This document shows, in pieces, positions 1-5,901 of a stretch of DNA of 10,333 nt. Every line of letters starts with the position of its first letter. The stretch's first letter is position 1. The notes beneath the pieces are model-generated. The model saw only the letters and a program-made list of their open reading frames with translations, was not told where the DNA came from and did no database searches. Made by a program: the position numbers and the translations under genes. The stretch covers positions 1 to 10,333 of the forward strand of contig JACDCH010000350.1 in the NCBI GenBank assembly GCA_013694495.1, written 5' to 3'. Source of the DNA: Acidimicrobiia bacterium. GTDB lineage: Bacteria > Actinomycetota > Acidimicrobiia > Acidimicrobiales > JACDCH01.

Positions 1-706
1 GCCCGAGGCAGCCCCGGCCGACGACCACGCCGTCGCACCCGGTGGCGGCCTGCATGGCGATGGCGTCGGCGGCCTCCCAGATGTCGCCGTTGCCGAGCAC
101 GGGGATCGTCCGCACGGCGGCCTTGAGCTCGGCGATGGCGGACCAGTCGGCATCGGGGCCGTAGCGCTGCTCGGCGGTGCGGGCGTGGAGGGCGACGGCC
201 GCCGCGCCCGCCTCCTCCGCCAGGAGGCCGGTGCGTACGGCGCAGCGGGACCGGTCGTCGACGCCGATGCGGAACTTCACCGTGACCGGCACGCCGTCGG
301 GCGCCGCCGCCCGCACCGCGGCGCCCACGATGTCCGCCAGCAGCCGGGGGCGGGCCAGGAGCGCGGCGCCGCCGCCCCGGCGGGTCACCTTCGGGACCGG
401 GCAGCCGAAGTTCAGGTCGACGTGCTCGACGCCGTGGTCGCCGATGGCCCGGCGCACGGCCTCGCCCATCGTCCCCGGCGCGGTGCCGTACAGCTGCGCG
501 CTGCGGGGCCGCTCGTCGTCGTCGAAGCGCAGCATGCGCTTGGTCGCCTCGTTGCCCTCGACGAGGGCGCGCGCCGTGACCATCTCGTTCACGAAGAGCG
601 CGCCCGGGAGGAACCCGCGGCAGACCTGCCGGAACGCCCGGTTCGTGACCCCGGCCATCGGCGCCAGCACCACGCCGGCGGCCACCGGGTGGGGCCCGAT
701 GGTCAG
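1..706 (-). CDS. dusB: tRNA-dihydrouridine synthase (DusB-like), 3' end outside window
   Basis: Flavin enzyme that reduces uridine to dihydrouridine in the D-loop of tRNA, in the cytoplasm. The translated minus strand shows the family signatures in order: VVLAPMAGVTNRAFR near the N-terminus, VNEMVTARAL, the catalytic-cysteine motif DLNFGCPVPKV, VTVKFRIGVDD, LHARTAEQRYGPDADW, PVLGNGDI and GCDGVVVGRGCLG (FMN phosphate site). About 235 codons are present and the C-terminal helical domain lies beyond position 1. The start is unclear. The family-like N-terminus (TIGPHPVAAG) begins at a CTG at 706-704. GTG 685 would remove conserved residues. The only upstream ATG in frame (820-818) adds 38 codons that come entirely from the interspersed repeat at 704-824. 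The family assignment is firm; the choice of DusB among actinobacterial Dus proteins is inference. It lies downstream of maf, separated only by that repeat. Confidence 0.9.
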   Translation of the reverse strand, partial: MTIGPHPVAAGVVLAPMAGVTNRAFRQVCRGFLPGALFVNEMVTARALVEGNEATKRMLRFDDDERPRSAQLYGTAPGTMGEAVRRAIGDHGVEHVDLNFGCPVPKVTRRGGGAALLARPRLLADIVGAAVRAAAPDGVPVTVKFRIGVDDRSRCAVRTGLLAEEAGAAAVALHARTAEQRYGPDADWSAIAELKAAVRTIPVLGNGDIWEAADAIAMQAATGCDGVVVGRGCLG

Positions 707-824
707 GCCCTGCGGACGGCCTGCGGCCGGGGCCGGCGCGCCCGCAGGTCCTTCCTGCGTCTCGACTCGATTCCAGGGTCCGGCGAGGGGGCTTCGCCGC
801 TGCGGTCCGGACCCCTTCATCTCA
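704..824 (-). repeat. Interspersed structured repeat, copy 1 (maf-dus junction)
   Basis: A 121-bp unit also found at 5660-5782 and 5781-5901. Read on the plus strand, a left arm CAGGCCCTGCGG (704-715) and a right arm CCGCAGGTCC (742-751) form an inverted pair around a 26-base spacer. A 73-base segment follows with GGGTCCGG (776-783) complementary to CCGGACCC (807-814) and an inner CGGCGA/TCGCCG pair (781-786/794-799). The unit ends in CTTCATCTCA, whose last three bases are the stop codon of maf on the minus strand. The 73-base segment differs from copy 3 at about 8 positions by eye. I do not recognise this family. It could be a REP-like element, a terminator-like element or a structured RNA. 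Confidence 0.85.
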
Positions 825-1424
825 CGCCCACAGGTCCGGCCACCACACGTCGACCTCGCCGAGGAGACGCCGCAACAGCGGCAGCGACAGCCCGATCACG
901 TTGCTGGGGTTGCCGACGATCCCGTCGAGCATCGGCGCCGAGCGGCCGTCGAGGGTGAAGCTCCCGGCGACGTGCAGCGCCTCCCCTGTGCCCAGGTAGG
1001 CGTCGAGCTCGCGGTCGTCGAACCGGCCGAAGAGGACGCCGGTCGACTCGACGTCGCGGGCCCGCTTGCCGGTGTCGGTGTCGATGACGCAGTGTCCCGT
1101 GCGCAGGATCGCCGTCCGGCCGCGCAGCTGCTGCAGGCGCTGGCGCGCCTGCTCGACCGAGGTCGGCTTGCCGTGGGCCTCGCCGTCGACGTCGAGCATC
1201 GAGTCGCACCCGACCACCACCGCGCCCGCCACCTCGGCGCGGCTGGCGACGGCCCCGGCCTTGGCCACGGCCAGCGCGTCGACGAGCTCGAGGATCGACC
1301 GGGCCTCGACGGCGTCCTCGTCGACGTCGGACACCACCACCTCGGGGGCGAAACCGGAATCGACGAGCAACCGCAGGCGCGCCGGCGACGCCGAGGCGAG
1401 CACGAGGCGGCGGGCGGGAGGCAC
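822..1424 (-). CDS. maf: Maf family nucleotide pyrophosphatase
   Basis: Housekeeping cytoplasmic enzyme that hydrolyses non-canonical or modified nucleoside triphosphates to monophosphates; some members have been linked to arrest of septum formation. The 200 residues match the usual family length. Visible motifs are the N-terminal LVLASASPARLRLL (the usual SPRR is SPAR here, so one arginine is missing), VGCDSM near residues 71-76 with the aspartate expected to act in catalysis, GKP near 85-87, and the C-terminal GNPSNVIGLSLPLL. The GTG start at 1424 sits in the centre of a GGAGGC/GCCTCC palindrome, so the Shine-Dalgarno-like GGAGG is only one base from the start. The stop codon is contributed by the repeat copy at 704-824. 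It is probably transcribed toward dus. The family is secure; substrate preference cannot be read from the sequence. Confidence 0.93.
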   Translation of the reverse strand: MPPARRLVLASASPARLRLLVDSGFAPEVVVSDVDEDAVEARSILELVDALAVAKAGAVASRAEVAGAVVVGCDSMLDVDGEAHGKPTSVEQARQRLQQLRGRTAILRTGHCVIDTDTGKRARDVESTGVLFGRFDDRELDAYLGTGEALHVAGSFTLDGRSAPMLDGIVGNPSNVIGLSLPLLRRLLGEVDVWWPDLWA

Positions 1425-1430
1425 GCCTCC
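1417..1430 (-). promoter_or_regulatory. Palindrome enclosing the maf start codon
   Basis: GGAGGC-AC-GCCTCC is a perfect 6+6 palindrome. On the minus strand the GTG start of maf lies in the middle, and a 5-bp GGAGG/CCTCC stem would present it in a four-base loop with the Shine-Dalgarno-like GGAGG in the stem. It could hide the initiation region, or the true start could be elsewhere. In such GC-rich DNA a chance palindrome is also possible. Confidence 0.3.
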
Positions 1431-1457
1431 AGGGTGGCGGGCCGACCCCGCCCCCCG

Positions 1458-1895
1458 TCAAGCGGCGGTGCCGGCGGCTCGCCACCCCTCGAACAGGAGG
1501 GCAGCCACCTCGGCCAGCCGCCCGTCGTCGTGGCCGACGAGGTAGAGCAGCATCCCCGGCGTGCACAGTGTCAGGTAGCGGGTGCCGACATCGTCGCCGT
1601 ACCGGTAGCAAGGCTGCCCGCCGACGTCGACCTCCTCGGCGATCTCGGCCAGGCCGTCGGCCGCCGCCTGGGCCGCGTCGGACGACTCGTCGAGGAGCAG
1701 TGCGATGCCACAGCCCGCCGGCTCCGGGTCGCCGGTGCCGATCCAGCGGCCGACCGTGGCCCGCACGTGGGGCCCGACGGCAGGGTCGAGGGCCGGCCCG
1801 GCGGCCATCTGGTCGAGGACCTCCGGCGCGACGTCGGCGTAGCCGAGGCCGCCGAGCACGGGGAAGATCCGATCGGCGACAACAGCAGGGTCCAC
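1458..1895 (-). CDS. Hypothetical protein, about 145 residues
   Basis: I do not recognise this protein. It is acidic, rich in alanine and glycine, soluble-looking, with no signal peptide or membrane segment. A helical N-terminal part (VVADRIFPVLGGLGYADV) leads to a middle rich in small and acidic residues, then YRYGDDVGTRYLTL and a C-terminal helix ending WRAAGTAA. I chose GTG 1895, 11 bases after the stop of the NTF2-like gene, as start; a CTG at 1910-1908 overlapping that stop is an alternative. No good ribosome site is visible for either. The frame stays open upstream, but there it is antiparallel shadow of the NTF2-like gene. The close spacing suggests co-transcription with the NTF2-like gene and perhaps with the steroid genes above it. 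The next gene, maf, starts 33 bases downstream. Confidence 0.6.
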   Translation of the reverse strand: MDPAVVADRIFPVLGGLGYADVAPEVLDQMAAGPALDPAVGPHVRATVGRWIGTGDPEPAGCGIALLLDESSDAAQAAADGLAEIAEEVDVGGQPCYRYGDDVGTRYLTLCTPGMLLYLVGHDDGRLAEVAALLFEGWRAAGTAA

Positions 1896-1906
1896 GGCGG
1901 CGGCGG

Positions 1907-2362
1907 TCAGAACTCGGTCGTGGCGTCGTACAGCCAGGAGAGGTCGGCCGTGTCGAGCCGCTCGTGCCAGGCCGCCGGTGCTGCATCCATCAGCGTTCGG
2001 TAGTCCCAGTAGTCCCGCCACCGGGTGATCACGCCGTCGGCGACGCGCTGCACCGACACGAACGGCAGGGCCACCGTGGCGCCGCCCTCCCACGTCCAGA
2101 TCTCGGTGTGCTCGGTCATCACGGTGCCGTCGGCGCCGCTGGCGATGCGGACCTCCGGGTCGTGGTCGTAGCCCACGAGCGGGTCGAGGCCGAGCCGCAG
2201 CCGCGCCTCGATGCCGTCCGGTCCCTTCGCCGCCGTCGAGGGGCCGGCGGGCACGTCGTAGTAGAGCGAGTCGGGCCCGAAGTACGAGCGGATCCGGACC
2301 CAGTCGCGTTCGTACAGCGCAGCCCAGAACCCCTGGACCACCTCGATCGCCGCGTCGCTCAC
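1907..2362 (-). CDS. NTF2/SnoaL-like small protein
   Basis: A 151-residue protein with the layout of the NTF2-like superfamily: helix VVQGFWAALYERDW near residues 8-21, a strand SLYYDVPAG near 32-40, KGPDGIEARL, then long strands ending VITRWRDYWDYRTLM (111-125). That ending resembles the limonene-epoxide-hydrolase and SnoaL branch, whose aspartate lies in a similar RDYFD context. The Arg-Asp pair of true limonene-epoxide hydrolases appears as His-Thr-Glu (85-87), so that activity is not supported. Ketosteroid isomerase, attractive beside steroid genes, is also unproven; Asp36 is the only candidate catalytic residue I can align. The GTG start at 2362 lies 10 bases after the fadA6 stop, so it is probably in the same transcript. 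Superfamily likely, function unknown. Confidence 0.75.
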   Translation of the reverse strand: MSDAAIEVVQGFWAALYERDWVRIRSYFGPDSLYYDVPAGPSTAAKGPDGIEARLRLGLDPLVGYDHDPEVRIASGADGTVMTEHTEIWTWEGGATVALPFVSVQRVADGVITRWRDYWDYRTLMDAAPAAWHERLDTADLSWLYDATTEF

Positions 2363-2372
2363 GCCGCCACCA

Positions 2373-3521
2373 TCACAGCCGCTCGATGATCGTGACGTTC
2401 GCCTGGCCGCCGCCCTCGCACATGGTCTGGAGGCCGTAGCGGCCGCCGGTGCGCTCGAGCTCGCCGAGCAGGGTGGTCATGAGGCGGACCCCGGTGGCGC
2501 CGAGCGGGTGGCCCAGCGCGATGGCGCCGCCGTTGGGGTTGACCGTGGCCGGGTCGGCGCCCGTGTCGGCCAGCCAGGCGAGCACGACCGACGCGAAGGC
2601 CTCGTTGATCTCGACGGCGTCGATGTCGTCGATCGTGAGGCCGCTCTTCTGGAAGGCGTAGGCGGTGGCCGGGATCGGGGCCGACAGCATCTTGACCGGA
2701 TCCTCGCCCCGCACCGACAGGTGGTGGATGCGGGCCCGGGGGGTGAGGCCGTGCTCCTTCAACGCCTGCTCGCTCACGATCAGCATCGCCGCCGACGCGT
2801 CGGAGATCTGCGAGGAGACAGCGGCCGTGATGCGCCCGCCCTCGCGCAGGGTCTTCAACGAGCGGATCTTCTCCCAGTTGGGCTCGCGGGGCCCCTCGTC
2901 GCGGGCGAGCCCGTTGACGGGCACGATCTCGCGCTCGAAGCGACCCGCGGCGGTGGCCTGGATGGCCCGGGTGTGGGACTCGACCGCGAACGCCTCCATG
3001 TCCTCCCGGCTGATGCCCCACTGCTCGGCGATGAGGTCGGCGCCGCGGAACTGGCTGATCTCCTGGTCGCCGTAGCGCTTCGCCCACCCCTCGCTGCCGG
3101 CAAAGATCTCGGGCAGGCCCATGCCTTCGGTGACGGTCATCGCCGACGAGATCGGGATCATCGACATGTTCTGCACGCCGGCCGCGACCACGACGTCGGA
3201 GACGCCGGCCATGACGGCCTGGGCGGCGAAGTGCACGGCCTGCTGCGACGAGCCGCACTGCCGGTCGATCGTCACGCCCGGCGTCGTCTCCGGGAGGCCC
3301 GCCGCCAACCACGCGGTGCGGGCGATGTCGCCGGCCTGCGGGCCGATCGTGTCGAGGCAGCCCATGACGACGTCCTCGACCGCGGCGGGGTCGATGCCGG
3401 TCCGGTCCATCAGCGCGTTGAGCGTGATGGCGCCGAGGTCGGCCGGGTGGATCTGGCTGAGCGTGCCGCCCCGCTTGCCCACGGGGGTGCGCACGCTGTC
3501 GACGATGAAGGCTTCGGGCAT
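2373..3521 (-). CDS. fadA6: Acetyl-CoA acyltransferase (thiolase), FadA6-like
   Basis: Thiolase expected to cleave a beta-ketoacyl-CoA late in C/D-ring breakdown, releasing a shorter acyl-CoA. Its 382 residues fit the family. The nucleophile is Cys89 in VTIDRQCGSSQQAVH; the second motif is VEINEAFA; the active-site His338 lies in NGGAIALGHPLGATG and the acid/base Cys368 in LQTMCEGGGQANVTIIERL. YGDQEISQFRG, VQNMSMIPISSAMTV and the C-terminal sequence recall M. tuberculosis FadA6 (from memory), the thiolase of the KstR2 regulon. The ATG at 3521 is supported by AGGAG (3533-3529) seven bases upstream. It lies 17 bases after ipdE2 and is followed closely by the NTF2-like gene. Thiolase identity is certain; the FadA6 label rests on resemblance and context. 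Confidence 0.92.
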   Translation of the reverse strand: MPEAFIVDSVRTPVGKRGGTLSQIHPADLGAITLNALMDRTGIDPAAVEDVVMGCLDTIGPQAGDIARTAWLAAGLPETTPGVTIDRQCGSSQQAVHFAAQAVMAGVSDVVVAAGVQNMSMIPISSAMTVTEGMGLPEIFAGSEGWAKRYGDQEISQFRGADLIAEQWGISREDMEAFAVESHTRAIQATAAGRFEREIVPVNGLARDEGPREPNWEKIRSLKTLREGGRITAAVSSQISDASAAMLIVSEQALKEHGLTPRARIHHLSVRGEDPVKMLSAPIPATAYAFQKSGLTIDDIDAVEINEAFASVVLAWLADTGADPATVNPNGGAIALGHPLGATGVRLMTTLLGELERTGGRYGLQTMCEGGGQANVTIIERL

Positions 3522-3538
3522 GGGAGGTCTCCTACTGG

Positions 3539-4492
3539 TCAGATGCCGAGCGCGGCGGCGACGCGGTCGGCGTGGAAGGCGCGGACTCCCCAGGCGCGGC
3601 TGAGGGCCCAGGCCCGCTTGAGGAAGAGGTGGAGGTCGTGCTCGACGGTGTAGCCGATGGCGCCGTGGCACTGCAGGGCGGCGCGACCGGCGACGTCGGC
3701 CGCGTCGGTGGCGAGGGCCTTGGCCATCGAGACGTCGCGGGCGCGGGTGGGCGCCTCCGTCGCCGTCGACCACGCGGCCCGGGCCACGGCCGGACCGGCG
3801 AACTCGATCGCCAGGCGGGCGTCGGCGAGGTGGTGCTTGACGGCCTGGAAGCTGCCGACGGACACGCCGAACTGGTGGCGCTCCGTCACGTAGGCGACGG
3901 TCATGTCGAGCATGGCGTGGGCGAGCCCGACGAGCTGCGCCGCCGTGCCGAGCACGCCCCGGTCGTGAGCGAGGCCGACGACGGCGGGGTCGTCGGTGAG
4001 CAGCGCCCCGGCTGCTCCCGGCTTCGGCCTCACGCGGGCCAGGCGGCGGGCCCGGTCGACGGCCGGCACCGGATCGAAGTCGACCTCGTCGGGGGCAAAC
4101 GTCCGCAGCCCGCCGCCGACGTGCAGCAGGAGCACGTCGGCGTCGCCCGCGCAGGCCACGAGCGGCCCGCCCAGGTCGCTGGCCACCAGCGCACTGCCGA
4201 CGCCGAGGGGGACGGCCACCAGCGCGGTCTCGACGATCGGGTGGGGCAGGGCGGCGCGCCCGGTCTCGAGGACCACGGGCACGAGCGAGCACTCGTCGAG
4301 GCCGAGGCCGTCGACGTCCTCGGCTTGCAGGATGGCGAGCACGCCCATCTCGGCCAGTGCGTCCCACGGCGCGCGGTCGAGCACCTCGGCCGAGCCGGCC
4401 GCCCGCACCACCGCCGGCGGGCAGGCCCTGGCGAGCAGGTCGCGCGCCGCGTCCTGGAACGCCTGCTGGTCCTCGTCCCAGCCGAACCTCAT
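3539..4492 (-). CDS. ipdE2: Acyl-CoA dehydrogenase short subunit, IpdE2 (FadE33-like)
   Basis: At 317 residues it is shorter than an ordinary acyl-CoA dehydrogenase (about 380), as expected for one subunit of the alpha2beta2 enzymes of actinobacterial steroid catabolism. The N-terminal helical domain begins FGWDEDQQAFQDAARDLLA. The middle beta domain is reduced and lacks the usual GxSEPxAGSD signature. The C-terminal domain keeps YVTERHQFGV (201-210, FAD contact), FQAVKHHLADARL and CHGAIGYTVEHDLHLFLKRA (275-294). With IpdE1 directly upstream (22-base gap), the pair should dehydrogenate the propionyl-CoA side chain of HIP-CoA. The ATG at 4492 has only a weak ribosome site (GGGTGG), so coupling to ipdE1 is likely. 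Its subunit role is inferred from length and pairing. Confidence 0.88.
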   Translation of the reverse strand: MRFGWDEDQQAFQDAARDLLARACPPAVVRAAGSAEVLDRAPWDALAEMGVLAILQAEDVDGLGLDECSLVPVVLETGRAALPHPIVETALVAVPLGVGSALVASDLGGPLVACAGDADVLLLHVGGGLRTFAPDEVDFDPVPAVDRARRLARVRPKPGAAGALLTDDPAVVGLAHDRGVLGTAAQLVGLAHAMLDMTVAYVTERHQFGVSVGSFQAVKHHLADARLAIEFAGPAVARAAWSTATEAPTRARDVSMAKALATDAADVAGRAALQCHGAIGYTVEHDLHLFLKRAWALSRAWGVRAFHADRVAAALGI

Positions 4493-4514
4493 GCGGCCAC
4501 CCCGCGCGCACCGG

Positions 4515-5657
4515 TCACTTGCGGGGCAGCCCGAGGAGGCGTTCGGCCGCGATGTTGCGCTGGATCTCGTTGGTCCCGGCGTAGATCGGCCCGGAGAGGG
4601 CGAACTGCCACCCCTTCGACCACGGCCCCTCGACCTCGGCGTCGGCGCCGATGATGTCGAGGGCGAGCTCGTGCAGCTCGACGTCGAGCTCGGACCACCA
4701 CAGCTTCATGAGGCTGGCCTCGGCCCCGGCCTTGTCGCCGCCGGCCAGCCGGGTGACGGTGCGCAGCGTCTGGAGCTGGTACGCCTCGGCTTTCATCCAG
4801 GCGTCGGCGACCCGGCGGCGGAGCGCGGCATCGGTGAAGTCGCGCCGCCCGTACAGGCCGGCAACCCGTTCGGCGGTGACGAGGAAGCGGCCCGGCGAGC
4901 GCAGCGTGAGCCCCCGCTCCGACCCGGCCGTGGCCATGGCCACACCCCAGCCGCCACCCACCTCGCCCAGCACGACCCCGCCGGGGACGGCCTCGTCGGC
5001 CAGGAAGGCGTCCTCGAAGAACACCTCGGCGAAGCCCTCGTCGCCGTCGAGGCGACCGAACCCGCGCACGGTGACGCCGGGAGTGTCGAGGGGCACGAGC
5101 AGGTAGGTCAGCCCCTTGTGGCGGGCGGACTCGGGATCGGTGCGGAACAGGCCGAACAGGTGCGTGCAGAAGGCGCCGCGGGTGGTCCACGTCTTCTGGC
5201 CGTCGAGCACCCAGCCGCCGTCGACCCGGCGGGCCTTGCTGGCCACCGACGCGAGGTCGCTGCCGGCGTTCGGCTCGGACCAGCCCTGGCACCAGAGGTC
5301 GTCGGCCGCGGCCATCCGGGGGAGGATCCCGTCGCGCTGCTCCGGCGTGCCGAACTCGTAGATCGACGGCGCCAGCAGGAAGATGCCGTTCTGCGTCACC
5401 CGTTGCGGCCCGCCGGCTCGGTAGTACTCCTCCTCGAACAGCAGCCAGTCCCACAGCGACGCCGCGCGCCCGCCGTGCTCCTCGGCCCACGACACGACGG
5501 CCCACCGGTCGGCGAACAGCGTGCGCTCCCACTCGCGGTGCAGCGCGAAGCCCTCCGCGGTGTCGCCCGACGGCAGGTCGCGCGGCACGTTCGCCTCGAG
5601 CCAGCTCCGGGCCTCGGCCCGGAACGCCTCCTCCTCGGTCGACCAGGTGAGGTCCAC
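4515..5657 (-). CDS. ipdE1: Acyl-CoA dehydrogenase large subunit, IpdE1 (FadE30-like)
   Basis: Full-length acyl-CoA dehydrogenase subunit of 380 residues. The FAD-binding motif WCQGWSEPNAGSDLASV lies at 122-138, GQKTWTT at 153-159, and the C-terminal GPIYAGTNEIQRNIAAERLLGLPR contacts FAD. The catalytic glutamate of MCAD-type enzymes (YEGT) is alanine here (YAGT), but Glu247 in GSERGL sits where isovaleryl-CoA dehydrogenase and the steroid ChsE4-type subunits place their base. This is consistent with the catalytic subunit of an IpdE1-IpdE2 heterotetramer acting on HIP-CoA. The GTG start at 5657 has AGG seven bases upstream, inside the arm of repeat copy 2. Two repeat copies separate it from ipdC, so its expression may be uncoupled from the upstream genes. 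The family is certain; the substrate is inferred. Confidence 0.92.
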   Translation of the reverse strand: MDLTWSTEEEAFRAEARSWLEANVPRDLPSGDTAEGFALHREWERTLFADRWAVVSWAEEHGGRAASLWDWLLFEEEYYRAGGPQRVTQNGIFLLAPSIYEFGTPEQRDGILPRMAAADDLWCQGWSEPNAGSDLASVASKARRVDGGWVLDGQKTWTTRGAFCTHLFGLFRTDPESARHKGLTYLLVPLDTPGVTVRGFGRLDGDEGFAEVFFEDAFLADEAVPGGVVLGEVGGGWGVAMATAGSERGLTLRSPGRFLVTAERVAGLYGRRDFTDAALRRRVADAWMKAEAYQLQTLRTVTRLAGGDKAGAEASLMKLWWSELDVELHELALDIIGADAEVEGPWSKGWQFALSGPIYAGTNEIQRNIAAERLLGLPRK

Positions 5658-5658
5658 G

Positions 5659-5778
5659 TCAGGACCTGCGGACGCAGTGCGATCGGACGGCGCGAGGCCG
5701 CAGGTCCTGACTGCGCCTCCATTCGGTTCCGGGTTCCCGCATGAGGGGCTTCGCCCGGGGCGGTCGGGAACTCTTCAT
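5659..5778 (-). other. Possible 39-codon leader ORF inside repeat copy 2
   Basis: An ATG (5778-5776) opens a 39-codon frame beginning MKSSRPPRAKPLMREPG, rich in Arg and Pro. It ends in TGA (5661-5659), one base before the GTG of ipdE1. The TGA-C-GTG junction would allow translational coupling. No ribosome site precedes the ATG. It may be only a by-product of the repeat. Confidence 0.2.
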
Positions 5779-5782
5779 CTCA
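5660..5782 (-). repeat. Interspersed structured repeat, copy 2 (upstream of ipdE1)
   Basis: Same organisation as the copy at 704-824 but the most diverged. CAGGACCTGCGG (5660-5671) and CCGCAGGTCCTG (5698-5709) are perfect inverted arms around a 26-base spacer. A 75-base segment follows with GGGTTCCCG (5731-5739) pairing with CGGGAACTC (5765-5773), nine pairs including one G-T wobble. The conserved GGGGCTTCGCC core lies between, and CTTCATCTCA closes the unit. The final CA is shared with the first arm of copy 3. On the minus strand its last arm places AGG seven bases before the ipdE1 start, so it may provide the ribosome site. Confidence 0.85.
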
Positions 5783-5901
5783 GGACCTGCGGATGGATTC
5801 CCGCCGACGATCATGGGGCCGCAGGTCCTTCCTGTGTCTCGATTCGATTCCGGGGCCCGGCGAGGGGGCTTCGCCGGGACGGTCCGGTCCCCTTCATCTC
5901 A
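5781..5901 (-). repeat. Interspersed structured repeat, copy 3 (downstream of ipdC)
   Basis: CAGGACCTGCGG (5781-5792) and CCGCAGGTCC (5819-5828) are inverted arms around a 26-base spacer. The following 73-base segment closely matches the copy at 704-824. A perfect 8-bp stem CCCGGCGA/TCGCCGGG (5856-5863/5871-5878) and GGGG/CCCC (5852-5855/5889-5892) are visible. The unit ends in CTTCATCTCA, and its last three bases are the ipdC stop codon on the minus strand. It lies in tandem with copy 2, sharing two bases. Confidence 0.87.
5811..5897 (-). other. Possible 28-codon ORF inside repeat copy 3
   Basis: An ATG at 5897-5895 lies one base after the ipdC stop (TGA-G-ATG) and opens a 28-codon frame starting MKGTGPSRRSPLAGP, ending in TGA at 5813-5811. 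The same frame in the maf-dus copy reads MKGSGPQRRSPLAGP. By eye, replacement changes between the two outnumber silent ones, so there is no good sign of selection for a protein. Confidence 0.18.

Noticed and set aside
177..2003. Long plus-strand open frames (177-2003, 2508-3653, 3996-5744, 5521-6957, 7771-8751, 8691-9431)
   Set aside because: They lie opposite well-recognised minus-strand genes, have Arg/Ala/Pro/Gly-rich low-complexity translations and show no family motif. They are antisense shadows typical of very GC-rich DNA.
1907..2362. Annotation as steroid delta-isomerase because of steroid neighbours
   Set aside because: Only one of the catalytic residues can be aligned with any confidence, and the RDYWD ending fits the epoxide-hydrolase/SnoaL branch better.
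5852..5892. Intrinsic terminator after ipdC
   Set aside because: The hairpin is strong but no T-run follows on the minus strand, and the element recurs elsewhere. It is kept as a repeat with a possible terminator-like effect.
704..5901. CRISPR-like reading of the repeats with 26-base spacers
   Set aside because: The arms are inverted, not direct, repeats. Only three units exist, at two distant loci, and no cas gene is present.
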